From Seonamhaeicola algicola (lineage in GTDB: Bacteria; Bacteroidota; Bacteroidia; Flavobacteriales; Flavobacteriaceae), in contig NZ_VOSC01000033.1 of NCBI RefSeq assembly GCF_007997385.1, positions 775-64,774 on the forward strand: a stretch of DNA of 64,000 nucleotides, written 5' to 3'. The stretch's first letter is position 1. Each line of letters begins with the position of its first letter. The notes beneath the pieces are model-generated. The model made no database searches. It was not told where the DNA came from and saw only the letters and a list, made by a program, of their open reading frames with translations. Of this stretch, positions 28,384 to 36,839 are shown in pieces. The translations under genes and the position numbers were made by a program.

Positions 28384-28710
28384 TTACGGATAATAAGGCT
28401 TTGCATGTCCATTATCAACCAACCATTGGTTCAAATCAACACCATTAACAATTATATTTGCTAAATAGCGTCCATATTTACCTTGTTTATCTTTATATGA
28501 GTGTATTTCAACTTCTTTATTAAGTATCAGCTCTCTAACAATATCTCTAACAACTAAACCTGCTTCACGCTCACTACCTCTAAGCTCAGGCGTATCAATA
28601 CCGTAAAGACGAAGTTTCATTTCTTGAAAATGTAAAAATCCTAAATCTACCATGGCTGTAACAGTATCGCCATCGTAAACATCAATAATTTTTGCTTTGT
28701 AATGGTACAT
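28384..28710 (-). CDS. thermonuclease-family (SNase-like) nuclease
   Basis: The protein of about 108 residues is read from the ATG at 28710; a TTG at 28743 would add 11 residues without a known motif. It has the staphylococcal nuclease-like core: AKIIDVYDGDTVTAMVD (calcium-binding Asp), LRLYGIDTPELRG with the catalytic Arg, and YGRYLANI. It is shorter than secreted nucleases and has no signal peptide, so it is likely cytosolic. Phosphodiester hydrolysis of DNA or RNA is inferred from the family. Confidence 0.88.
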   Translation of the reverse strand: MYHYKAKIIDVYDGDTVTAMVDLGFLHFQEMKLRLYGIDTPELRGSEREAGLVVRDIVRELILNKEVEIHSYKDKQGKYGRYLANIIVNGVDLNQWLVDNGHAKPYYP

Positions 28711-28859
28711 ATTATAAATGCTTTTATTGTAATAAAAATACAAAATTACCTACAAAAAAAACACACTTAACATTAAAGTATTACTAAAAAATAACATCAA
28801 TTTTATTTAATTATTAAATATTTCGTATTTTTAAACAACAATCACTAACAATTATTAAA

Positions 28860-30623
28860 ATGCACACTGCAATTGAGCCTAATCCTATTTTAAATCGTTT
28901 ACCCAAACATTTAAAACAATTTATCAAGCCTCAAAACTACAATGAGTATTCTGCCATAGACCAAGCTGTATGGCGTTATGTAATGCGCAAAAATGTAAAT
29001 TTTTTAAGTACAGTTGCGCATAAATCGTATTTAGACGGGTTGAAACAAACAGGCATTTCAATTGATAGCATTCCAAATATGTACGGAATGAACCGTATTT
29101 TAAAAAATATTGGTTGGGCAGCCGTTGCTGTTGATGGTTTTATTCCACCCAACGCTTTTATGGAATTTCAAGCATATAACGTACTTGTTATTGCTAGTGA
29201 TATTAGGCAATTAGAACATATTGAATACACCCCAGCACCCGATATTATACATGAAGGCGCAGGACATGCTCCTATAATTGCAAACCCTGAATATGCTGAA
29301 TATTTAAGACGCTTTGGCGAAATAGGCTGTAAAGCTATTTCATCTGCAAAAGACTATGAATTGTACGAAGCCGTAAGACATTTATCTATTATAAAAGAAG
29401 CACCAAACACCAGTAATGACGCTATTACCAAAGCTGAAAAAAAAGTTGAATATTTACAAGAAAACATGGGCGAACCCAGTGAAATGGCTCTTATTAGAAA
29501 CTTACATTGGTGGACTGTTGAATATGGTTTAATTGGTACTGTTGAAAACCCTAAAATTTATGGTGCTGGCTTATTATCATCAATTGGAGAAAGTGCTTGG
29601 TGCATGACCGATGCTGTTAAAAAACTACCTTACAATATTGAAGCTACCTTTAAAGATTTTGACATTACAAAACCTCAACCTCAGCTTTTTGTTACACCAA
29701 ATTTTGCCCATTTAAGTTTAATTTTAGAGGAATTTGCAAATACTATGGCTGTTAGAACTGGCGGACTTATTGGTGTTGAAAAATTAATAAACTCTAACGC
29801 TTTAGGCACTATTGAGCTTAGTACAGGTATACAAATTTCAGGTGTTTTTACAAATGTAATTAGTTTAAAAAACAACCCAATTTATGTACAAACTACAGGC
29901 AATACAGCACTTGCTTACCGAGAAAAAGAACTTGTTGGTCATGGTATAAAAACACACCCTAAAGGCTTTGGTTTTCCGGTTGGAAAATTAAAAGGTATTA
30001 ATATTGCTATTGAAGATATGAGCCCAAGAGATTTAGCGGCTTATAACATTTTTGAAGAAAAAGTAACTACTTTAGAGTTTGAAGGCGGCGTTAAAGTTTC
30101 AGGTGAAATTATTACAGGAAAACGTAATTTACAAGGCAAAATAATTTTAATAAGTTTTAAAAACTGTACAGTTACGCATAATGACACCGTTTTATTTAAA
30201 CCAGAATGGGGCCATTATGACATGGCTGTTGGTAAAGATATTGTATCTGCTTTTTCCGGACCCGCAGATTTAAATAGTTTTGATTTAATAACACATGTAC
30301 CCTCAGAAAAAACAATTCAAATAAAAAAAACTGAAAAACAACTTAAACTTGAGGCCCTTTACCAACAAGTTAGAGATTACCGTTTGGGTAAAAACAAAAC
30401 CATTTCTAGAACAAAAGTGCTTGAAGAAATTATTGAAAATTTCCCAACAGATTGGTTACTTGCTATTGAACTTTATGAATTAGCCCATGCTGATAATGAG
30501 CGTGTTTTATGCAATAATATTTTAAATTATTTAGAAACTGTTAAGCAACAAAAACCTAACCTTGGCAACTTAATTGATGATGGTTTAAGTATAATTACTA
30601 ACAACAAAAGCATTACAACTTAA
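28860..30623 (+). CDS. aromatic amino acid hydroxylase (phenylalanine 4-monooxygenase family), enlarged
   Basis: The iron ligands are visible as H131 and H136 in HEGAGHAP and a Glu at about 221 in WWTVEYGL, followed by IYGAGLLSSIGE as in phenylalanine hydroxylase. It should use tetrahydrobiopterin and O2 to hydroxylate an aromatic amino acid, probably Phe to Tyr. Bacterial PhhA proteins are roughly 260-300 residues; this one has 587, with a longer spacing between the His pair and Glu (about 85 residues against about 40 in mammalian PAH) and about 300 extra C-terminal residues. No pterin recycling gene is adjacent. A terminator follows at 30769-30801. Confidence 0.93.
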   Translation: MHTAIEPNPILNRLPKHLKQFIKPQNYNEYSAIDQAVWRYVMRKNVNFLSTVAHKSYLDGLKQTGISIDSIPNMYGMNRILKNIGWAAVAVDGFIPPNAFMEFQAYNVLVIASDIRQLEHIEYTPAPDIIHEGAGHAPIIANPEYAEYLRRFGEIGCKAISSAKDYELYEAVRHLSIIKEAPNTSNDAITKAEKKVEYLQENMGEPSEMALIRNLHWWTVEYGLIGTVENPKIYGAGLLSSIGESAWCMTDAVKKLPYNIEATFKDFDITKPQPQLFVTPNFAHLSLILEEFANTMAVRTGGLIGVEKLINSNALGTIELSTGIQISGVFTNVISLKNNPIYVQTTGNTALAYREKELVGHGIKTHPKGFGFPVGKLKGINIAIEDMSPRDLAAYNIFEEKVTTLEFEGGVKVSGEIITGKRNLQGKIILISFKNCTVTHNDTVLFKPEWGHYDMAVGKDIVSAFSGPADLNSFDLITHVPSEKTIQIKKTEKQLKLEALYQQVRDYRLGKNKTISRTKVLEEIIENFPTDWLLAIELYELAHADNERVLCNNILNYLETVKQQKPNLGNLIDDGLSIITNNKSITT

Positions 30624-30768
30624 TTTAACAAACTAAAAATCAAATATTTAATTGTGACTTAATTTAAAAAGGTGTGTCTTAAAAATATTCTATAATGAAT
30701 AATTTAAAGTTTGAGGCTAATACCTAAGCTATAAATCCTAAGATACAATTATTAGCAAGTATTAGTTT

Positions 30769-30809
30769 AGCTCAAGATAAAGCTTTCGCTTTTCTTGAGC
30801 TTTTTTTTT
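30769..30809 (+). terminator. terminator between hydroxylase and enoyl-CoA hydratase genes
   Basis: AGCTCAAG (30769-30776) pairs with CTTGAGCT (30794-30801), extended by AAAGC/GCTTT, and is followed by a T run. It overlaps the stop of the convergent hydratase gene and may serve both. Confidence 0.85.
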
Positions 30810-31569
30810 ATCTGAAACGCTTTAATGTTTTTTTTGTGAATTTACTTAAAACTAGCGTGCCACTAATTTGAGCACGTTGGTTTAATAAATCGTCCCAATT
30901 GTTGGTGCCTTCCCAAAAAACTGTTTTCATTTCTTTTAAAGCTTCGGGGTTATAACTACTCAATTTATTTGCTAAACTTAATACGGCTTGGTCTAGCTCA
31001 TCTGTAGTATCAAAAACTTCAGCATATAAACCTTTTTCTTTTGCCCAATTAGCGGCATAAAACGCTTCGGCATTTATAGTCATTTGAGACATGGCTGTTT
31101 TTCCTATGCGTCTTGATACTGCAGGCTCAATTACAAATGGCCCAATGCCAATACTTAATTCGCTTAACTTAACTGATGCATATTGGGTTGCCAAACAATA
31201 ATCTGTAGCTGCTAATAAACCAACACCACCACCAACAGATTTTCCTTGTACTCTACCAATTATAAGTTTTGGACATTTACGCATAGCATTTATTACATTA
31301 GCAAAGCCTGAAAAAAATTGCTTACCTGTTTCGGCATCTTCAATTGCTATTAACTCATTAAAACTTGCACCAGCACAAAAAGTTCGGTTACCGCCACTTT
31401 TTAAAATAATAACTTTTATAGCATCATTTTTTCCGGCTTCAATAATGGTTTGCTCTAGTTTTGCTAACACATCACTAGGCATTGAGTTTCGGTTGGGATG
31501 AAAAAATTCAATTACTCCAACTTTTCCTTCGGTATTTAAACGCACATAGGGTTCTTCTGTAACCTGCAT
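30808..31569 (-). CDS. enoyl-CoA hydratase/isomerase family protein
   Basis: The 253-residue crotonase-fold protein shows FCAGASFNEL near residue 70 (first oxyanion-hole element) and GRVQGKSVGGGVGLLAATDYCLA near 104-126 (second oxyanion-hole element). Acyl-CoA substrate is not determined by the sequence; a role in branched-chain amino acid or fatty acid breakdown is possible. It follows the PLP dehydratase gene by 25 bases on the same strand, which hints at amino acid catabolism. Confidence 0.92.
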   Translation of the reverse strand: MQVTEEPYVRLNTEGKVGVIEFFHPNRNSMPSDVLAKLEQTIIEAGKNDAIKVIILKSGGNRTFCAGASFNELIAIEDAETGKQFFSGFANVINAMRKCPKLIIGRVQGKSVGGGVGLLAATDYCLATQYASVKLSELSIGIGPFVIEPAVSRRIGKTAMSQMTINAEAFYAANWAKEKGLYAEVFDTTDELDQAVLSLANKLSSYNPEALKEMKTVFWEGTNNWDDLLNQRAQISGTLVLSKFTKKTLKRFR

Positions 31570-31594
31570 AATTTTAAATTAAATTATAGCGCAA

Positions 31595-32530
31595 TTAAAA
31601 CGGCAAATTAGTAATATCTACATTTCCGCCAGATAAAATCACACCTATTTTTTTTCCTTTTATTTTATTTTTTTGTTTTAATACTGCTGCTAATGCAACT
31701 GCGCTTGATGGCTCTACAACTAACTTCAATCGCTGCCATATTAATGTCATGGCTTTCACAATTTCTATTTCTGTAACCAGTTGAATACTTTCAACATACT
31801 TTTTTATAATAGGAAAATTTTTATCGCCTAATTGCGTTTTTAAACCATCGGCTATGGTATTATTGGCTGTGTTACTTTCAATTTTACCTGATAATAACGA
31901 CCTATACGCATCATTAACATTTTCGGGTTCGCCAGCAATAACTTTACAGTTTTTAGAATACGCATTGGCGGCCAAAATAGTACCCGCAAGTAAACCGCCA
32001 CCTCCAACTGGTACATATATATACTTTAGGTTAGGGTATTCTTCTAACAACTCAATAGCTGCAGTGGCTTGCCCATTTATAACATCTATATTATTTGAAG
32101 GATGTAAAAATGTTGCCCCAGTTTCTTGTTGTATTTTTTTAGCCATTGCTTCTCTGGCTTGGTTAGTAGGCTCACAAAAACTTATAATACCACCGTAACC
32201 TAAAACCGCCTCTTTTTTTACTTGCGGTGCATTTTTTGGCATTACAATATAAGCTTTAACACCAATGCTTTTTGCTGCTAAAGCCAAAGCTTGAGCAAAA
32301 TTGCCCGAAGAATGTGTTACAACGCCTTTACGTTTTTGGTCTTGTGTTAAATTTAAAATAGCATGTGTTGCACCACGCATTTTAAAAGCGCCCATTTTTT
32401 GGAAGTTTTCACATTTAAAAAATACTTCAGCCTCACAAATATCATTTAACAATTGCGATGTAAATACCGGTGTTTTATGAATGTAAGGTTTAATGTTATT
32501 ATGAATGGTTTGCAAACTAGCTTTATTCAT
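31595..32530 (-). CDS. PLP-dependent threonine/serine dehydratase-like enzyme
   Basis: The 311-residue protein has FFKCENFQKMGAFKMRGATHA with the PLP Lys (about residues 37-57), THSSGNFAQALALAAK (about 82-97) and VPVGGGGLLAGTILAA (about 173-188). It lacks the ACT regulatory domain of biosynthetic IlvA, so it resembles catabolic threonine dehydratase, serine racemase or threo-3-hydroxyaspartate ammonia-lyase. It is cotranscribed with the downstream hydratase gene in all likelihood. Confidence 0.9.
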   Translation of the reverse strand: MNKASLQTIHNNIKPYIHKTPVFTSQLLNDICEAEVFFKCENFQKMGAFKMRGATHAILNLTQDQKRKGVVTHSSGNFAQALALAAKSIGVKAYIVMPKNAPQVKKEAVLGYGGIISFCEPTNQAREAMAKKIQQETGATFLHPSNNIDVINGQATAAIELLEEYPNLKYIYVPVGGGGLLAGTILAANAYSKNCKVIAGEPENVNDAYRSLLSGKIESNTANNTIADGLKTQLGDKNFPIIKKYVESIQLVTEIEIVKAMTLIWQRLKLVVEPSSAVALAAVLKQKNKIKGKKIGVILSGGNVDITNLPF

Positions 32531-32639
32531 TTTTTTAAATTTCCTGTGAAAGCGTGGTTGAATATACTAAAATTACATGGTAACTTTTGTTACTTTGCTT
32601 TAATAAATTAATAAGGATATTTGTATAAAACTTAAGAAA

Positions 32640-32948
32640 ATGCCATTTTTTAACGCCCTGTTTAATAAGAAGAAGAAAATTAAAGATTACTATAACAAAG
32701 GAGCTGTTATTGTTGATGTTAGAACAGAAACAGAATTTATGCAAGGTGCTATACCAAACACCTTAAACTATCCGTTACAAACACTTAATCAGCATATTAA
32801 CAACATAAAAAAACTTAATAAACCTGTAATTACTTGTTGTGCTAGTGGTGTACGCTCTGGTATTGCTAGTAAACTACTAAAACAAAAAGGTGTAGATTGT
32901 ATTAATGGCGGCGGCTGGCTTAGTTTATCTAAAAAATTAGAGTTTTAA
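32640..32948 (+). CDS. rhodanese-like domain protein
   Basis: This is a 102-residue single-domain rhodanese with VIVDVRTETEFMQGAIPNTLNYPL near the N-terminus and the active-site loop TCCASGVRSG (about residues 74-83, catalytic Cys). It probably handles sulfane sulfur in the cytosol. Its 3' end overlaps the convergent DUF4230 gene by 12 bases, so no terminator separates them. Confidence 0.93.
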   Translation: MPFFNALFNKKKKIKDYYNKGAVIVDVRTETEFMQGAIPNTLNYPLQTLNQHINNIKKLNKPVITCCASGVRSGIASKLLKQKGVDCINGGGWLSLSKKLEF

Positions 32949-33551
32949 GTTTTGTAAAGATTCGGGTGTGCTAAGTGGTGTTTGTTGATACATTAAAGTC
33001 CAACCAAATGAATTTGTTAAAATGTAAAATTTAGACAATTCGCTTAATAAACGATTTTTTGCATTTGTTTTAAGCGCAGAGGCTTCAATTTTTTTAGCTA
33101 AAGATTGGTTGACTATATTTTTAATAGCATTATAGTCTTTAGCCTCAAAAGGATTAAAAAAATCGGCTTGAATATCATAGTATTCAAAATCTGGACTTAT
33201 TTTAATTTCCTCTTCAGGAATACTTAATATATGAAGTGTTTTTGTGCTTTCATCAATATTATATTGAATTTTACTCAAATCATACGCTATAGTTACATCG
33301 GCATTTACAACTACCAATGCTTTTTTTTGTGATGTTATGTAAGAACCTAATAGATCTTTAGAGTTTTGGTAATTAAACACTTCACTAAAATGGCCTTCGG
33401 TAACCACAAGTTTCCCAACGTTTTGTATTTGTTTTTGAATAAGTGTTGAGCTTTCTTTAAGCAGAACTTCATCTTCTTTTTCATCATTACAATACTTAAA
33501 CGTTAAAATAACAACTAAAGTAATTACAACACCAAATAGAATTTTTCGCAT
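32937..33551 (-). CDS. DUF4230 family membrane-anchored protein
   Basis: The 204-residue protein has one N-terminal transmembrane or signal segment (about 4-20) and the DUF4230 body: VGKLVVTEGHFSEVF, KKALVVVNADVTIAYDL, LHILSIPEEEIKISPDFEYYD and ADFFNPFEAKDYN. The family is widespread in Bacteroidota and Firmicutes with unknown function. It ends inside the convergent rhodanese gene (12-base overlap). Confidence 0.88.
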   Translation of the reverse strand: MRKILFGVVITLVVILTFKYCNDEKEDEVLLKESSTLIQKQIQNVGKLVVTEGHFSEVFNYQNSKDLLGSYITSQKKALVVVNADVTIAYDLSKIQYNIDESTKTLHILSIPEEEIKISPDFEYYDIQADFFNPFEAKDYNAIKNIVNQSLAKKIEASALKTNAKNRLLSELSKFYILTNSFGWTLMYQQTPLSTPESLQNLKL

Positions 33552-33717
33552 ATACTAATTTAAAATATTTTAATTTGAACTGGAAAGTTAAGGCAAAAAA
33601 AAACATTAGTTTCCTTCGACATAAGAAGTCTAACCAATGCATTTTTGGAATGTAAATTAACACTACAAATATATATTGGTTGCCCTATTTTTAGTTTACC
33701 ACAAGGTTAAACAACCT

Positions 33718-34368
33718 TTAAATTAAGTTATTTTTTTTTGCTTTTTGTACAGCTTCTAATTTATTATGTACTTGTAGTTTTTTATAGATATTCTCAATAT
33801 GTTTTCTAACAGTTCCTGTTGAAAGAATTAAATTATCAGCTATTGCATTATAACTTAAGCCTTTGCTTAAATGCTCTAAAACCTCAACTTCACGGTTGGT
33901 AAGTGTAATTTCTTCACAGGTTGTTGTTATTGAATTTTGTAAAGGTTTACGCAGTAATTTTAGCGTTTTCATGGCTATTGAGGGTGTCATGGCTGCACCA
34001 CCTCCTAAAGTATCAACTATACCGTTGTATAAATCTTTTGGGTTTACTTCTTTTAGCAAATAACCATCGGCACCTGCTTTAATTGCTTTAAAAATATTTT
34101 CATCATCATCAAAAACTGTAAGCATTATTATTTTAATATGCGGGTGCTTTTGTTTTACAATCTCGGTAGCTTCAATGCCATTTTTAATGGGCATTTCAAT
34201 ATCCATTAAAATTACATCTAAGTTATGGTTGTGTTGTAATTTTTCAATTAAATCTTGTCCGTTGGTAGCAATAAAACTCACCTTTAAATCGTCAAAAAAA
34301 GAGAGTTTTTCTTTAACCGCCCGTATTAAAAAATTATTATCTTCTGCTATAGCTATTTTAACTATCAT
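33718..34368 (-). CDS. NarL/FixJ-type response regulator
   Basis: The 216-residue regulator has a receiver domain (phosphoacceptor D56 in ILMDIEMPIKNG, acidic pair near residue 9-10, conserved Lys in LLKEVNP) and a LuxR-type helix-turn-helix (about 150-210, LTNREVEVLEHLSKGLSYNAIA and TVRKHIENIYKKL). It starts 2 bases after the histidine kinase gene stop, so it is the cognate regulator. Targets are unknown. Confidence 0.95.
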   Translation of the reverse strand: MIVKIAIAEDNNFLIRAVKEKLSFFDDLKVSFIATNGQDLIEKLQHNHNLDVILMDIEMPIKNGIEATEIVKQKHPHIKIIMLTVFDDDENIFKAIKAGADGYLLKEVNPKDLYNGIVDTLGGGAAMTPSIAMKTLKLLRKPLQNSITTTCEEITLTNREVEVLEHLSKGLSYNAIADNLILSTGTVRKHIENIYKKLQVHNKLEAVQKAKKNNLI

Positions 34369-34370
34369 GC

Positions 34371-36314
34371 TTATAAAGTTACTGCTATTTTGGTTCCTGA
34401 GTTTTTGTTGCTTTGTATGGTTATGCTTGCACCAACATCGGTAGCTCTTTTTTTCATATTGTTTAACCCGTTGCCAGCTTCAACTTCTTCTAAATTAAAA
34501 CCTGTACCGTTATCAAACACTTCAAATAACAGCTTATTATTTTTTTCAGATATTTCAACATTTACACTACTTGCATTGGCATATTTTATAGCATTATTTA
34601 TGGCTTCTTGTATAATTCTATAAATATTCATGCCTTGTACAGATGTGAATACAGTGTTGTTTTTAAGTTCTTCAGCTACTAAAAAATTAAAATGTATGCC
34701 TTGAGAAGATACATGCGCTTTGTCAATGAAATTTGATATGCGGATTTGCAAATCTGTTAACGAAATTTCGTTTTTATTCATTGCCCAAATAGTATCTCTT
34801 AATTCATTTATAGTGTCTTTTGTAAAACTACTTATGCCTGTTAACTTATTGGTTAAATTGGTGTTTGAAATTTTGAAACCGTATTGTAAATTTTCAATAG
34901 ACGATATTATGAATGTAAGTTGTGCGCCAATATTATCATGCAAATCTCTTGAAATTCTTAAACGTTGGTCTTGTAATTTATTTTGAGTTTCAATTTTTGA
35001 TAGTGCTTCTTTTAACTGGTTTTCTTTTTGAAGTTGTTTGTTTTTTAATTTTTGTTGTTTATATACCAAATACCCAAAAACTGATAGTACAATAGCTAAA
35101 ACACCAAGCCCTAGTAATTGCATGTTTTTTCTATTTATATTAAGTTCTTTTTCTGCTATTTGAGCACGTTGCGCTAGTATTTCTTTTTCTTTTTTAGCTG
35201 TTTTGTATTTGGTTTCTAACTCAAAAACTGTTTTGGTTTTTTTTTCTTCAAACAAACTATCTTTCTTTTGGGCGTACATTTCAAAATACGTAGCATAAGC
35301 TTTATAATTTTGTTTTGACTTTTCAATATGAGCTAAAACTTTGTATGCTTTAACTTCCCACTCTTTAAAACCTTTATTTTTTGCTATTTGTAATGCATCA
35401 TTTGCATTTAAAAACGCTTGAGTTAGCTTTTGCTGTTTATGTAAATTATGTGCAAAACTTAATTTATTATGTACCAATTCATAATAGTTTTGTTCTTTTT
35501 GAAATAAAGATATAACACGCTCTAAGTCTTTTTCTGCTTCATTGTAGCGTTTTAAGCTATCTTTAGCAATAGCTATGTTACTTAACATGTAAGGTACATA
35601 CCTGTTATAACCTAATTTGGCATAAGCTTCTTGGGCTTCAGAACAGTATTTTATTGCTTTTTCAAATTGTTTTAAATGAATTAAAATAGCGCCAATATTA
35701 CCTTTTGTTACTACTTCACCAAAATTATAATTGTTGGCCTGATAAATTTCTAAGGCCCTATTATAATACTCTAAAGCTTTACCAAATTCTTTTTCCTTTT
35801 TGTAAACAATACCAATATTACCTAGCACCATTGGCACTTTATCAAAAGGTACATTTTCACTTTCAAAAATATTTAACGCTTTAAAGTAATTTTGTAAAGA
35901 CACATCAAAATCGCCCGATAAATCATAAACAATACCTAAGTTATTATATGAATTAGCTGCTCCTATTTTATTATTGAGTTTTAGCTTTAAATCTAAACTT
36001 TTTTGATGGTAGTAAATGGCACTGTCTAGTTTTCCTAAAGCATCAAAACAACTAGCTAAACTATTGTATGACGCTGCAAAAGCCTCATCGCTTTTTATTT
36101 TTTTGGAAATGTTTAATGATTGTTTTGAATAGAATAATGCACTATCAATATTTCGGTTTTCATACTCCCATGCAAGTTCAGTAAGTGTATTAACTAAAGG
36201 CAGTTCCTTTTGAGAGTTTAATAGTGTTTTTAAACTATCAATTATTTTTTGAGTGCTTTGTGAATGGCTATAATTACTGAATATTAATACGAGTGCGCAC
36301 AGTAGTTTTTTCAT
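34371..36314 (-). CDS. TPR-containing sensor histidine kinase (HisKA_3 type)
   Basis: The 647-residue kinase has a signal peptide, about seven tetratricopeptide repeats on the periplasmic side (about 60-350), a charged coiled-coil segment (about 352-395), one transmembrane helix (about 398-418), a HisKA_3 dimerisation domain with the phosphoacceptor H459 in RISRDLHDNIGAQ, and a HATPase domain (about 545-647, FEVFDNGTGF and NGLNNMKKRA). The TPR array probably senses a peptide or protein partner. Second gene of a three-gene operon, 5 bases after a small membrane protein gene. Confidence 0.95.
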   Translation of the reverse strand: MKKLLCALVLIFSNYSHSQSTQKIIDSLKTLLNSQKELPLVNTLTELAWEYENRNIDSALFYSKQSLNISKKIKSDEAFAASYNSLASCFDALGKLDSAIYYHQKSLDLKLKLNNKIGAANSYNNLGIVYDLSGDFDVSLQNYFKALNIFESENVPFDKVPMVLGNIGIVYKKEKEFGKALEYYNRALEIYQANNYNFGEVVTKGNIGAILIHLKQFEKAIKYCSEAQEAYAKLGYNRYVPYMLSNIAIAKDSLKRYNEAEKDLERVISLFQKEQNYYELVHNKLSFAHNLHKQQKLTQAFLNANDALQIAKNKGFKEWEVKAYKVLAHIEKSKQNYKAYATYFEMYAQKKDSLFEEKKTKTVFELETKYKTAKKEKEILAQRAQIAEKELNINRKNMQLLGLGVLAIVLSVFGYLVYKQQKLKNKQLQKENQLKEALSKIETQNKLQDQRLRISRDLHDNIGAQLTFIISSIENLQYGFKISNTNLTNKLTGISSFTKDTINELRDTIWAMNKNEISLTDLQIRISNFIDKAHVSSQGIHFNFLVAEELKNNTVFTSVQGMNIYRIIQEAINNAIKYANASSVNVEISEKNNKLLFEVFDNGTGFNLEEVEAGNGLNNMKKRATDVGASITIQSNKNSGTKIAVTL

Positions 36315-36319
36315 AAAAA

Positions 36320-36604
36320 TTATAAACTCTCATCAAATATATTTTTTTGTAATGAAAGTATTTGTTCAATTATACTAAAAAAACGAGGGTATAATGTGGT
36401 ATTTATAGCATTTACTAACACTGTTTTTTGTTGTAATTGTGCATTTTCCTTTTTTGCTAAAGATACCTTAAAAGCAAGTACTTGATTTCTTTTTTTTGCG
36501 TTTTCATTAAACACAAATATGCGTTTAATTGTAATGATAATGGCTATACTTAAAACCAATAACAGCAAACCAATTATAACCTCAAAAATTATATTAAAAC
36601 ACAT
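36320..36604 (-). CDS. small membrane protein with coiled-coil tail, sensor-operon gene
   Basis: A 94-residue protein with one N-terminal transmembrane helix (about 8-29) and a charged helical tail (about 33-65, KKENAQLQQK) likely to form a coiled coil. I do not recognise a family. It is the first gene of the operon with the TPR kinase (gap 5 bases) and the response regulator, and may be an accessory membrane component of that system. It could also be an unrelated small protein. Confidence 0.7.
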   Translation of the reverse strand: MCFNIIFEVIIGLLLLVLSIAIIITIKRIFVFNENAKKRNQVLAFKVSLAKKENAQLQQKTVLVNAINTTLYPRFFSIIEQILSLQKNIFDESL

Positions 36605-36839
36605 AACTAAAAAGTTTTACATTATTAGTTATGGTTGCCCATAAAAAAAACACCAACTGCTTTCCTCTTTCACAAGAAAATAACAATTGATGTTTTTGAT
36701 ATGAACTGATTAATAGCATTTGAAATTTACAATATAAGTTTTCTAAAGGTGTAAAATATCGACTAAAAGTTATTAAAAAAGATTAAGCGCAATAAAAGAA
36801 TTTATCACGCCCAATCAGTACAAATCTCAACAACAAGAT

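Noticed and set aside
32937-32948. Overlap of rhodanese and DUF4230 3' ends as a sign of a misannotated gene
   Set aside because: Both proteins have intact family motifs and normal ends; a 12-base convergent overlap is ordinary in compact genomes.
36605-36839. 235-base gap before the sensor operon examined for a small RNA or gene
   Set aside because: No strong hairpin, promoter pair or coding frame could be supported.
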